Below, in pieces: positions 21,197 through 32,486 of a stretch of 64,000 bases of DNA; the first letter of the stretch is position 1; each line of letters starts with the position of its first letter. The position numbers were made by a program, and so were the translations under genes. Location: the NCBI GenBank assembly GCA_037126765.1, contig JBBCBC010000027.1, positions 10,502,406 through 10,566,405 on the forward strand, read 5' to 3'. Source of the DNA: Stenogyne calaminthoides (Eukaryota > Streptophyta > Magnoliopsida > Lamiales > Lamiaceae). The notes under the pieces are model-generated. The model ran no database searches and was not told the origin of the DNA. It saw only the letters and a list, made by a program, of their open reading frames with translations.

Positions 21197-22681
21197 CATG
21201 GTTTCGGGCTCTGAATTTTAAATTGTAATTTAATTCGTTGTCATTAAATTTGAAATTGGATAGTAGAATTGCTAGATCTTTTTTGCAGGTATCCAATTGT
21301 CATGGAATTTAATGTGTTTATTTATGCATGCATATAAATTGTGGTTTTTTAATTCGATTCGTTCGGATTCGTTTTGCCTCGTGAGAAAATCCACTAGTAG
21401 ATTAGGATTTATTTGATTTGATCAATGTAATAGACTAGTCTAGATCTAGGTTTATTTATTTTTTGTAAAAAAATTGAAACCGGATCGGAAATGGAGGCGG
21501 AGACGAAGAATTAAAGGATAAAATCCAGAATCAGGCGTAGGCGGCGTGCGTCGTGCAAAACGTGCTAAGGGAGGCACGCCACGCGATGCACGCCGAACGC
21601 GACGGGCGCTGGGCGAGGCCGAGGGCCGAGCATACAGATCAAATACAAGACGGGCGGTGCATAAAGCAAGACGCGGCGCTGGCGCGGAGGAGCGACAGCG
21701 GACGGAGGAGCGAGGACACGCTACGGGACACGCGCTGAAGCCGAAGCCGGGCGCCGCGGCGGGAAGCGAAGGCGGATGGATGCGCGCTGGGTGCGCTTGG
21801 GTCGCTTGCCGGCACTGCCCGAAACCTCGCCGCGCCGACGCGAGGCGGCTTCTTGGCGTGCATCGAGGGGCGGCCGGATGCGGGCGTGCGTCGCATCCTG
21901 AGCATGAGCTACTTGGCGTGGCATTTCGAGACGGAGTTCTTTTCGAGACGATCGAGTGGGAGAAATTCAAGACGACATTTCTTCAAGATCAAGCCAAGAA
22001 AAATCAAACCATGACAATTGGATAATTTGTACCCAATATGTTTATTTTTCCGCTTTGCTTGATTTATTATTGTGTTATCTTATGTTTTATTTAATTTGTT
22101 TAAATGTCTTTGCATGAGAGTTGCCCAATGAAAAATCTCACCATCAAAAATTACTAAGTATGTTTAAATAATTAATTGACAATTTTATTCCGGATAATAA
22201 AATTGAATTAATTTTGACCTCCATGATTTATTTATTTGTGAATTCTTTTGGAGAAATTCCCCCACTGACGGTCCAAAAGTTAGCTTTCACATGAATGAAT
22301 TCCAAATGGATGATTGTGGATTATTACTAGTGGCGACGATGACCCTCCCCACGAGGCTCGATCAAAGCGAAATAATAATCCTGTATTTAATCATGGTTAT
22401 TACTTAGGTATAAAATTGATATGCATATACTTCCCCGAAGTCCCTGTCAATTTTATATTGGTCAAGTGTTCTTGTTTGGATATTAAAGGTTTGTAACTGT
22501 TCTTGTTTGTAACTTGCTTAAATGTGTTTAAATAATGACCCACCCCACGTGGCTTATTTAAACTATTTTGAGATGTTGGCTGATGCATGTTCATATTTTT
22601 TTGAGATTTTAATATGGTGCATGTGATCGAACCTTGTGATATTTTTGTGCTTATGCATATTATTGTTTATTTCAGTTCATC
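21197..22681 (+). other. Copia A2 leader with variable GC-rich segment
   Basis: A 1.5-kb leader. AT-rich edges (21197-21470 and 21950-22681) match A1 and A3. The middle, about 21490-21940, is very GC- and CpG-rich, with open frames on both strands (21546-22025 plus, 21452-21970 minus) made mainly of Arg, Ala and Pro. Their coexistence on both strands follows from composition. The shared edges read GGCGTGCGTCG on the left and CTACTTGGCGTGGC then GAGTGGGAGAAATTC on the right. Confidence 0.7.
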
Positions 22682-24232
22682 ATGTCGCAACCTTTTAATC
22701 CACTGTTATATACACTCAAAGAACACCAATTAACTGGCGAAAACTATAATGTTTGGAAACGAAATATGAGTTTTGTCCTACCTGCACAAGAACATCATTG
22801 GGTTCTTGATGTACCCAAGCCACGTAAGCCTACTAATGAATCACCTAATGCGGAAATACACTTGTATAATATTTGGGAGCAGGCCAATGAACCCATGAAA
22901 CGTGTAATCTTGACTTCACTGTCTGATGATTTGAGACACATTCATGAAGGTGTTGAGTCTGCTGCAAAAATTATGCAAAGTCTTGAAGAAATGTTTTTAA
23001 CAAAAGACCGCATGATCGATCAGTTTAAAAATGACGACGTGGCCAGGCTAAAGATGGTTGAGGGAACACCCGTGAGGGAGCATGTTCTCAGAATTAAACA
23101 CCATTTTGAAAAACTGGCTTTTCTCGGTACCAAGTATTGTGATGAGGCCCAAATCGAATTTCTTTTGCTAACTCTTCCAAGATGCTTCGATGGATTTTAC
23201 TGTAGTTTTGTGATGAGTGATCACATATTTACTATGGACATCCTACAAGAAGCCTTGGAGAAAATAGAGAAGCATTTAGGAAAGAAAGACGAAGCATTGG
23301 TGACCAAGAGTCTTTTCTCGAGATCTAGTCCAGTGGAAGGCAAATCTCAAGAAAAGGAAAGTGGTCAGAACCAAAGCAATCTCATCACTAAGAAAAGTGA
23401 GAAAAAGACAGTTAGCTGTTTGGGTGTCAAGAAAGGACCAAAAGGAAAATGTTTTAATTGCGGTGAGAAAGGACATTGGAGGTTTGCCTGTTCCAAACCC
23501 AAAAGGAATGGAAAGAAAGGTAATTCTCACGCACTAGTTGTTGAAACTTGCTTATCGGCGTATGCCTCCCATTTATGGGTAGTGGATACAGGAGCCACTG
23601 ATCATGTTTGTTTCACTTTACAGGGGTTCAAGCGGACCCAGCAACTTAGTGGGAGTGAGATCCTCATCACACTGGGCGATTCTACGAGAGTGGCAGCTGA
23701 AACAGTGGGAGAAGTGCACCTGTATTTTGAAGACATAGTTTTAATTTTAAGAGATGTTCTTTACGTTCCGAATTTTAGAAAGAATTTAATTTCAGTTTCT
23801 AAACTTTTTCATGATGGATATTCGGTTACTTTTAATAGAGTTGTTACCATTTCTAATTTTGATAAATTTATCTGTCATGGAACGTTGTCGAATAATCTCT
23901 ATACAATTAACTGTGCACACCACTTACGAAATGCATCCTATAACACATCAACTGTTTCCGACAAAAGAAAACGTTCATCAGACGTGAACGAGACACTTCT
24001 ATGGCATCTAAGATTGGGTCATATAAATCCAAAGAGGATCCAAAGGTTGGTGAAAGACGGTTCACTAAAGTTTCTCAGAGTTGAACCAATTCCAACCTGC
24101 GAATCATGTTTGGAGGGTAAAATGACCAAGAGGGCATTTGGAGACAAGGGGAATAGGGCCAAAAGAAGTGTTAGAAATCGTTCACACAGATGTATGTGGT
24201 CCAATTTCAACCAAAGCAAGAGGAGGTTATGA
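22682..24232 (+). CDS. Copia A2 gag-protease-GAG_pre-integrase frame (516 aa)
   Basis: The ATG opens MSQPFNPLLYTLKEHQLTGE, the usual family start. Gag (UBN2-like) spans about 1-200, followed by a basic stretch, zinc knuckle CFNCGEKGHWRFAC at 257-270, aspartic protease active site VVDTGATDH with Asp 302, and GAG_pre-integrase with ETLLWHLRLGHIN near 432-446 and CESCLEGK near 474. Near 24160 a small insertion shifts the frame, ending in RSVRNRSHRC, and integrase continues in another frame from 24138. Gag and protease appear intact, so this is the best preserved family-A coding region in the window. Confidence 0.9.
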   Translation: MSQPFNPLLYTLKEHQLTGENYNVWKRNMSFVLPAQEHHWVLDVPKPRKPTNESPNAEIHLYNIWEQANEPMKRVILTSLSDDLRHIHEGVESAAKIMQSLEEMFLTKDRMIDQFKNDDVARLKMVEGTPVREHVLRIKHHFEKLAFLGTKYCDEAQIEFLLLTLPRCFDGFYCSFVMSDHIFTMDILQEALEKIEKHLGKKDEALVTKSLFSRSSPVEGKSQEKESGQNQSNLITKKSEKKTVSCLGVKKGPKGKCFNCGEKGHWRFACSKPKRNGKKGNSHALVVETCLSAYASHLWVVDTGATDHVCFTLQGFKRTQQLSGSEILITLGDSTRVAAETVGEVHLYFEDIVLILRDVLYVPNFRKNLISVSKLFHDGYSVTFNRVVTISNFDKFICHGTLSNNLYTINCAHHLRNASYNTSTVSDKRKRSSDVNETLLWHLRLGHINPKRIQRLVKDGSLKFLRVEPIPTCESCLEGKMTKRAFGDKGNRAKRSVRNRSHRCMWSNFNQSKRRL

Positions 24233-25128
24233 GTATTTTGTCACTTTTATTGATGATTACTCAAGGTACGGTTATATTTTTCTTATGAAGCATAAATCGA
24301 GACCTTTGAGAAATTCAAAGAATTTAAGGCTCAAGCCCAGAGAATCATAGGAAAAACGTGATCAAGTCTCTACGATCCGATCGTGGAGGCGAATACCTCA
24401 AATGATGAGTTTTGAACTACTTATCTCGATGAAGGGATTGCATCCCACTCATCGCACCCGAACCCCTCAACAAAACGGGGTTGCAGAGCGAAAAAGCGTA
24501 ACTCTTTTGGAAATGGTTAGATCTATGATGAGTTATGCGGATCTACCAAAGTCGATTACGGGTCATGCCTTGGAAACAAAGAACCTACATTCTGAACTTG
24601 GTGCCATCCAAATCGGTTCCCAAAACTCCCAAAGAATTATGGACCCAAGCAAGCCTAGTTTGAGACACACGTGAGGATTTGGGGTGTCCGCCCACGTGTT
24701 GGACAAGGAAGCCGAAAAATTGGATCCTCGATCGTAATTAAGGTTGTTTATGGATACCCCGGGGAACAAAAGGTGTATGTTCTATGGTCCCTAAGATCAA
24801 AAGATGGTAATAAGCACCCACTTTAGATTTTTTGGAAGAAGACTATATGAACGAAAAGAAGACCCGTATGAGATTACCTTAAATGAGCTAAGGGGGCTAA
24901 CCTCAATGCCAACCTGTATTCTTAGATGACATACCAAACAACACACTTACACAACCGGAACCTCGTCAGAAGTGGGAGGATTGTGAAACAAATTTCGAGA
25001 GATTCATGGGAATATGAGAGTCCTCTGACTTGATTCCCTGACAAGACGAATCGGACCCATGGACATATGACGAGGCAATCCAAGACAAGGATGCAGATTC
25101 TTGGCAAAACAAAGAATGAAAAGCCGAA
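24138..25128 (+). pseudogene. Copia A2 integrase remnant
   Basis: Frame 24138-24350 gives EVLEIVHTDVCGPISTKARG and YFVTFIDDYSRYGYIFLM; frame 24402-24674 gives RTPQQNGVAERKSVTLLEMV. The catalytic Asp residues and the Glu of NGVAE are visible, but the frame breaks at about 24300, 24355-24400, 24610 and 24680. The rest (to about 25128) is the degraded C-terminal region and linker, alignable to A3 30240-30650. Several small indels compared with A3 make it non-functional. Confidence 0.85.
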
Positions 25129-25908
25129 ATGGGTTCTATGTATCATAATAGAGTGTGGGAGCTAGTCGAACCACTTAATGGGGTCAAACCCATTGGTTGC
25201 AAGTGGGTGTATAAGAGAAAAAGAGGACCGGACGGGAAGGTGGAAACCTTCAAGGCAAGACTCGTGGCTAAAGGTTATACTCAGAAAGAAGGGATCGATT
25301 ATGAGGAAACTTTTTCGCCCGTAGCCATGCTCAAGTCCATCCGAATTCTCTTATCGATTGCTGCGCATCTCGACTTTGAAATCTGGCAAATGGATGTCAA
25401 GACAACTTTCCTTAACGGAAGTCTTGATGAAGAGATCTATATGCAACAACCCCAAGGCTTCATTGAAAAAGGCCAAGAACACCTAGTTTGTAAGCTCATG
25501 AAGTCCATTTACGGACTCAAACAGGCATCTAGAGCTTGGAACCAATGTTTTGATCATGTTATAAAGTCTTATGGATTCGATCAAAACGAGTTCGAAAGTT
25601 GTGTGTACAAAAAGCGTGTCAGAACTGGATTGGTATTCTTAGTACTATACGTAGATGACATTCTGATCATCGAGAACGATGTAAATGTGTTATCAGACGT
25701 AAGGGCATGGCTTTCAAAACAGTTTGATATGAAGGACTTAGGGAAAGCTGCACACATCCTTGGGATCAAGATCACTCGAGATCGCAAGAAAAGGATGATA
25801 GGCTTATTACATAGACACTGTCTTGAAACGATTCAGCATGCAGGATTCCAAGAAAGGCTTCGTACCTTTCAGACATGGAATCCATCTATCCAAGAAAATG
25901 TGTCCTAA
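25129..25908 (+). pseudogene. Copia A2 reverse transcriptase (RVT_2) frame
   Basis: A 259-aa open frame holding most of the RT: GCKWVYKRKRGPDGKVETFK, ARLVAKGYTQ, IWQMDVKTTFLNGSLDEEIY, YGLKQASRAW, then YVDD at residues 174-177 (25648-25659) and DMKDLGKAAHILGIKI. All three catalytic Asp positions appear present. The frame shifts near 25800, and a stop follows at 25906. It would copy element RNA to cDNA if fused to gag-protease-integrase, but upstream frames are broken. Confidence 0.88.
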
Positions 25909-25930
25909 GACGTAAAATGAGATAGATGAC

Positions 25931-26623
25931 ATGAGAGGCATTCCATATGCTTCGGCTGTCGGAAGCCTTATGTATGAAATGCTGTGTACGAGACCGGATA
26001 TCTGCTTTGTCGTTGGCATGGTGGCAAGATATCAAAGTAACCCGGGGAAAGAACATTGGACGGCAGTTAAAAACATTCTGAAGTATCTGAAAAGAACTCG
26101 GGATAGAATGTTAATTTATCAGTCAGATAGCCCAATCCCCATCGGCTACACGGACTCAGATTTCCAATCAGACATAGACTCCAGAAAATCTACCTCCGGT
26201 AGTGTGTTTTGCATGGGGGGAGGAGCCGTGACATGGAGAAGCGTCAAGCAGAAATGCGTCGCAGATTCTACCATGGAAGCCGAATATGTAGCTGCTTGCG
26301 AGGCAGCGAAAGAAGAGGTTTGGCTCAAGAACTTCCTAGCGGACTTGAATGTAGTTCCGAATTTGCCCAGCAGAATCACTGTTTATTGTGACAATGTCGG
26401 AGCAGTTGCAAATTCAAGGGAACCAAGAGCCCACAAAGCCAGAAAACACATTGAAAGGAAATACCATCTTATACGAGATATCGTTAAGAGAGGAGATATA
26501 GATGTGGCAAAGATAGCGTCTGAGGACAACCTAGCAGATCCATTCACAAAGGTTCTGCCTCTGAATACATTCGAGAGACATGTGGAAGGAATGGGTGTCA
26601 AGACCGTTGCCAATCTGCTTTGA
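25931..26623 (+). pseudogene. Copia A2 RT C-terminus and RNase H
   Basis: A 230-aa frame with YASAVGSLMYEMLCTRPDIC (RT end), RNase H blocks YTDSDFQSDIDSRKSTSG, TMEAEYVAACEAAKE and CDNVGAVANSREPRA, and the terminal NLADPFTKVLPLNTFERHVE. It is essentially complete to its natural stop at 26621-26623. It is separated from the RT frame by stops at 25906 and 25918. The remaining 3' untranslated part (26624-26699) ends at GAGACATGTT, short of the PPT, where the minus-strand LTR begins. Confidence 0.88.
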
Positions 26624-26699
26624 GTATAAGTGGGAGAAATTATTATGTTCGTGTAGGTGACATTAGATGTCACGAATTAGGAACTACACGAGACATGTT

Positions 26700-28537
26700 T
26701 GTTGGGGAATAAGTTGCACAGATCTATTCGGGGTGAATATTTAAATGCAAATTTAATTCTTATAATTATTACTAGCATGAATTAATCCTATATTAATTCA
26801 AATAATAATTCAACAACATATCATGCATATAATTAATTCAAGTAAATCCTATGCATGCAGAATTCTACTAGTTTACGTGAACGTACCTCTTGGGATGGCA
26901 ATGGTCTGGCTGATTAGACTAACCAAAAGAACTTCCCAAGTATTCCCTTAATCCTTGCTCGACTATCCGGTGGTAGGACACTTGCGAACAATTAACAAAA
27001 GGAAAATAAATTATGTTGCACCACCTTTGTGGATTTACTAATTTTTCCAGCACATGGAATTGCACTTGGGAATGAAAGAGTCATCCCCTATTTATAGAGC
27101 ATAGGTGGTCGAAATTTTGGCCAAAAAATAATGTGGGAAAATCATTTATTGATCTCAGAGAGATCTTGAATATATCTCCTATATTCTTTTTCCCATAATT
27201 ATAATATTCCACAAAATGCCACCTACTCTTTGTTATGTATAATTTCGAAAATTATAGGGCAAGAATCCAAGATTTGGATCTTCTTGAATTTATGAGATAT
27301 TCTTGTATTTCAAGAAATACATATCTTCCATAATATCTTTTCAAGAAAATCAAGAAAATCTTTCTTTCCCTTAATTATCAAAATTTTCGAAAATTTCCCT
27401 AGGGATAACCAAGTGGGAGATTTCTTGAATTTAATGAGATAATCTTGTATTCCAAGAATACATATCTTCATTCCATAACAAAATTCAAAGAAAATCTTTC
27501 TCCCCTTTTTATCCATAAATTTCGAAATTAATGAGGAAAAATAAGCAACAATTTTTATTTTATTTTAAACACCTTTTTCAGTTATTGGACTATATGTTGG
27601 GCTACTTAGGGGGCCTTTAGGAGAATTAAGATTGAACCTTCCAATGGATCTTGAATAATCAATATTGAGCCACAATATTATTCAAGCCCATAAATATTAA
27701 TTAATCCCACTACATAATTAATATTGCACTATCCATCTTAACCCATATTACAGTCAATATGGTTCCCGGTTATTATTTCCCGTGTTTAAGATTATCTAGC
27801 CCATTAATTAATTCAAGCCACTGAAATAGCTTTTCATTAATTAATATCTTTTGTCCTTGGTCAAGGAACGATTCAACATTATTATCCATACCGGAAACTA
27901 ATTCCACTTGCAAGATTTGGTATGATAAAGCTTATGAACCTCCCAAGGGGGCAAACCGTCGAACAAGCGTATTTGCACACAATTCTCCGTATTAAATCTT
28001 AGCAATCACATGTGGCCAATAATATTGCCCAAGATAAAAGGTATTGAATCTCGTTGATTCTCTACCCATGATAAGTCAAAGCAATAGTTACCAACCACAC
28101 GTGATCCTATTTAAGGAACGAAGATTAAGAAATAACGAACCACCGAGGTCTAATTCTTCCTTGTTCGATTCAAGAATTTGTCCTCCTCAGAGGTCCTATT
28201 CAAAGGCATCACCATGCACTAGTGTAATCTCTTGGTCAAGACAAGCCAATCGAGCCTTACACTTCAACCTTTCACGATGGATTGTTCATTTCCATCTAGG
28301 TCGTGAATGGCGTACTTTTTAGTTACAAGGACCGTTAATTTAATCTTCGTGATCCGGTATCACTAAATTAACTACAATGTAACACGACTATTTAATGAAC
28401 AAAGTTATGCAAAGAAATATATGTAACATTCAATGATATTTAAAGCATCAGTGATAAACAATTTATCAGCAAATAAGTCCGAAATTCAGTTTTGATTATA
28501 CAAAGTAAAAAGCATACTTTCCAGTATAATCCCAACA
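26700..28537 (-). repeat. Family-A LTR in minus orientation, 3' LTR of A3, centre of the inverted pair
   Basis: An 1838-bp LTR. The plus strand starts TGTTGGGGAATAAGTTGC and ends CCAGTATAATCCCAACA. It is joined on the right to an A3 PPT and on the left directly to the A2 interior. It is the axis of a large inverted repeat whose arms are 21183-26699 and 28538-33997. Frames in it (27310-27516, 28044-28322) are LTR sequence only. Confidence 0.92.
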
Positions 28538-28550
28538 ATCTCCCACTTAT
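28538..28550 (-). other. Polypurine tract of Copia A3
   Basis: The minus strand reads AAGTGGGAGAT immediately before the 3' LTR start TGTTGGGATT. It primes plus-strand synthesis. The same tract has been lost from A2. Confidence 0.85.
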
Positions 28551-29201
28551 ACTCAAAGTCTTCTTTTAAGTATACTACAACATGTCTCGTGTAGTTCCTA
28601 ATTCGTGACATCTAATGTCACCTACACGAACATAATAATTTCTCCCACTTATACTCAAAGCAGATTGGGAACGGTCTTGACACCCATTCCTTCCACATGT
28701 CTCTCGAATGTATTCAGAGGCAGACCCTTTGTGAATGGATCAGCTAGGTTGTCTTTCGACGCGATCTTTACCACCTCTATATCTCCTCTCTTAACGATTT
28801 CTCGTATAAGATGTCTTTCCTTCAGCGTGCTTGTTTGACTCGTGGACTCTTGGTTCCCTTGAATTTGCAACTGCCCCTAGCAAATATTGCTAGACAAATT
28901 TGGAACTCCATCCAAGTCCACTAAGAAGGTCTAGAGCCAAACTAGTCTCTTCACTGCTTCACAAGCAGCTACTTACCCGGCTTCCATGGTTGAGTCAGTG
29001 ATGCATTTCTGCTTCACACTCGTCCATTTGATGGCTACACTTCCCAAATTAAAGCACACTAACTGAGACAGATAGTTTAAAATCTATGTCCCATTGGAAA
29101 TCCGAGTCCTTGTAGAGTGGATGGGATTAGAATATCGATCGATAAATTAACATTCTATCCCGAGTTCTTTTCGGATACTTGGAATGTTTTTAACTGTCAA
29201 A
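28551..29201 (-). pseudogene. Copia A3 RNase H remnant
   Basis: Frame 28655-28870 has HLIREIVKRGDIEV and NLADPFTKGLPLNTFERHVE, ending at the natural stop. Upstream (28871-29201) the sequence aligns with A2 RNase H but is heavily damaged, with several indels and stops, so TEAEYVA and CDN blocks are only partly readable. It is clearly more decayed than the A2 copy. Confidence 0.8.
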
Positions 29202-30457
29202 TCAATGTTCTTTCCCCGGGTTACTTTGATATCTTGCCACCATGCCAACGGCAAAGCAGATATCCAGTCTTGTACACAGCATTGCATACACAAGGCTTCC
29301 GACAGCCGAAGCATAAGGAATGCCTCTCATGTCATCTATCTCCTTTTGCGTCTTAGGGCACATTTTCTTGGATAGATGGATTCCATGTCTGAAAGGTACG
29401 AAGCCTTTCTTGGAATCTTGTATGCTGAATCGTTTCAAGACAGTGTCTATGTATGAAGCTTGCGATAAGCCTATCATCCTTTTCTTGGGATCTTGAGTGA
29501 TCTTGATCCCAAGGATGTGTGCGGCTTCCCCTAAGTCCTTCATATCAAACTGTTTTGAAAGCCATGCCTTTACGTCTGATAACACCTTCACATCGTTCCC
29601 GATGATCAGAATGTCATCTACGTATAGTACTAAGAATACCAATGCAGTTCCGACACGCTTTTTATACACACAACTTTCGAACTCATTTTGATCGAACCCA
29701 TAAGACTTTATAACATGATCAAAACATTGGTTCCAAGCTCTGGATACTTGTTGAGTCCGTAAATGGACTTCATGAGCTTACAAACTAGGTGTTCTTGGCC
29801 TTTTTCAATGAAGCCTTGGGGTTGTTGCATATAGATCTCTTCATCAAGACTTCCGTTAAGGAAAGCTGTCTTGACATCCATTTGCCAGATTTCAAAGTCG
29901 AGATGCGCAACAATCGATAAGAGAATACGGATGGACTTGAGCATGGCTACGGGTAAAATTTTTTCCTCATAATCGATCCCTTCTTTCTGAATATAACCTT
30001 TCGCCACGAGTCTTGCTTTGAAGGTTTCCACCTTCCCGTCCGGTCCTCTTTTTCTCTTATACACCCACTTGCAACCAATGGGTTTGACCCCATTAAGTGG
30101 TTCGACTAGCTCCCACACTCTGTTATGATACATAGAACCCATTTCGGCTTTCATTGCTGTTTGCCAAGAATCTGCATCCTTGTCTTGGATTGCCTCGTCA
30201 TATGTCCATGGGTCTGATTCGTCTTGTCCGGGAATCAAGTCCGAGGACTCTCATATTCCCATGAATCTCTCGGGCTGTTTCACAATCCTCCCACTACGAC
30301 GAGGTTCCGGTTGTGTAAGTGTGTTGTTTGGTATGTCATCTAGTACAGTTGGCATTGAGGTTAGCCCCCTTAGCTCATTTAAGGTAATCTCACTTCTGGG
30401 TCTTCTTTCGTTCATATAGTCTTCTTCCAAAAATCTAAAGTGGGTGCTTATTACCAT
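29202..30457 (-). pseudogene. Copia A3 reverse transcriptase remnant
   Basis: Frames 30251-30457 (linker), 29708-30238 and 29202-29669 are colinear on the minus strand. They carry GCKWVYKRKRGPDGKVETFK, ARLVAKGYIQKEGIDYEE, IWQMDVKTAFLNGSLDEEIY, then after a frame break YVDDILIIGNDVKVLSDVK (catalytic YVDD kept) and DMKDLGEAAHILGIKI. Breaks lie near 29700 (GLKQASRAW damaged) and 30240. It aligns with A2 24800-25908. Confidence 0.88.
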
Positions 30458-30466
30458 CTTTTGATC

Positions 30467-31423
30467 TTAGGGACCATAGAACATACACCCTTTTGTTCCC
30501 TCGGGGTATCCCACAAACAACCTTAATTCTGATCGAGGATCCAATTTTCCGGCTTCCTTGTCCAACAAGTAGGCCGGACACCCCCAAATCCTCATGTGTC
30601 TCAAACTAGGCTTGCGCCCGGTCCATAATTCTTTGAGAGTTTTGGGAACCGATTTGGATGGCACCAAGTTCAGAATGTAGGTTGCTGTTTCCAAGGCATG
30701 ACCCCAGAACGACTTTGGTAGATCCGCATAACTCATCATAGATCTAACCATTTCCAAAAGAGTTCTGTTTCTTCGCTCTGCAACCCCATTTTGTTGAGGG
30801 GTTCCGGGTGCAGTGAGCTGGGATGCAATCCCTTCATCAGATAAGTAGTTCAAAAACTCATCGCTGAGGTATTCGCCTCCACGATCAGATCGTAGAGACT
30901 TGATACGTTTTTCCCTATGATTCTCTGCTTGAGCCTTAAATTCTTTGAATTTCTCAAAAGTCTCATAGTTATGCTTCATAAGAAAAATATAACCGTACCT
31001 AGAGTAATCATCAATAAAAGTGACAAAATACTCATAACCTCCTCTTGATTTGGTTGACATTGGACCACATACATCTGTGTGAACGATCTCTAACACTTCT
31101 TTGGCTCTATTCCCCTTGGCTTCAAATGCCCTCTTGGTCATTTTACCCTCCAAACATGATTCGCAGGTTGGAATTGGTTCAACTTGGAGAAACTCCAGTG
31201 AACCGTCTTTCACCAACCTTTGGATCCTCTTTGGATTTATATGACCTAATCTTAGATGCCATAGAAGTGTCTCGTTCACTTCTGATGAACGTTTTCTTTT
31301 CTTGGAAACAGTTGATGTGTTATAGGATGCATTTCGTGAGTGGTGTGCACAGTTAATTCTATAGAGATTATTCGAGCAATGTCCCATAATAGATGCACTC
31401 ATCATTTCAAGAAATGATGTCAT
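30467..31423 (-). pseudogene. Copia A3 GAG_pre-integrase and integrase frame (318 aa)
   Basis: A long intact frame. GAG_pre-integrase ETLLWHLRLGHINPKRIQRL is followed by CESCLEGK, and the integrase core has VLEIVHTDVCGP, FIDDYSRYGYIFLM, SLRSDRGGEYLSDEF and GTPQQNGVAERRNRT (D, D and E catalytic set visible). The C-terminal ELWTGRKPSLRHMRIWGCPA and FVGYPEGTKG follow. It ends at a stop before the RT linker. As an integrase domain it looks complete, better than A2 in this part. Confidence 0.9.
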
Positions 31424-32486
31424 TCTTATTAGAAGAAACTTAGTGTCCTTTAATCAAATTTTAGAAACTGAAAGTGAATTCTTTCCAAAACTGGGAACAT
31501 AAAGATAATCTCAAAAAAACTTCATCTTAAAAAGACATGTGCACATCTCCCACTTCTTTAACCACTACTCATGTAGCATTGCAATATCTGCTACTTGCGT
31601 AGTATTGCAATAATCTTTACTATCGTAGCATTGCAATATCTGCCACTTACGTAGCACTGAAATAATTGCAACTTTCGTAACATCCCCCAGTGTGATGAGG
31701 ATCTCACTCCCACTAAGTTACCGGATCAGTTTGAACCCGTGAAGCAAACATGATTAGTGGATCTCGTATCAACCACCCACGAATGAGAAGTATATGCCGC
31801 TAAACAAGTTTCAACAACTAGTGCATGAGAATTACCTTTCTTTCCGTCCCTTTTTGGGGTTGGAACAGGCAAACCTCCATTGTCCTCTTTCACCGCAGCT
31901 TAAGCACTTCCTCTTTGGATTTTCCTTGACACCACAAGCATTCCTCATCTTACCATTGCCCTTGGCAACAGTTGAGTTTTATTGCTTATGGATTTTGGTC
32001 CTCTTCTTTTTCTTGCCTTCCCTTGGCCTAGAAAATGAAGACTTACCACTTGCCGTTAAAGCTTGAGTTTGGTGCCCCATCAATATCTCTGCCTAGACCA
32101 AAGCTTGCAACAAATCAGCTAGCGAGGCCAAAATGCTCAGAAACTTTTGGGCAGAGAGTGAAATACCAAATTCATCTGAGTCTCCAGATTATAATCTGCA
32201 CTCAGAACCTCAAGTTTGTTCAGATGGGCCATCTATTTTGAGGACGTAATCCCTTACGGGTTTGCCATCCACCATTTTGAGCGACGACATTTCTCGCAAG
32301 GTGATCTGACGAGTCCCGCATTTTTGACTCGTCAGTTGGCTCATCTGTTTTTGGTGTGTCAAGAATCCACTTGTGCTTTTGTGCAGTTAGGACAATCATA
32401 ATTTTTCGTTTCCAATCAACAAAGTTTTCACCAGTAAGCAAATTGTCTTTAAGTATATTGAATAGTGGATTAAAAGGCTGCGACAT
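31424..32486 (-). pseudogene. Copia A3 gag-protease remnant
   Basis: The start codon at 32484-32486 opens MSQPFNPLFNILKDNLLTGE, running 88 aa to a frameshift or deletion near 32290. Below it are pieces of gag (NLVFHSLPKSF), a Lys/Ser-rich region and a zinc knuckle near 31890 (CGERGQWRFAC with His to Gln). A protease region near 31770 has DTG changed to DTR. Near 31570-31690 a short motif with GTAGCATTGCAATATCTGC is repeated, replacing normal coding sequence. The gag type matches A1. Confidence 0.8.
31565..31682. repeat. Short degenerate tandem repeat in A3 gag-protease region
   Basis: About four imperfect copies of a unit of roughly 30-35 bases (…GTAGCATTGCAATATCTGC, …GTAGTATTGCAATAATC, …GTAGCACTGAAATAATTGC). 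It lies where family-A protease coding sequence should be. A1 has no such expansion at the corresponding place. Confidence 0.7.

Noticed and set aside
21452..22025. Long open frames on both strands in the GC-rich leader of A2
   Set aside because: They overlap each other on opposite strands, are Arg/Ala/Pro-rich and are not conserved in A3 or A1. GC content alone explains the lack of stops.
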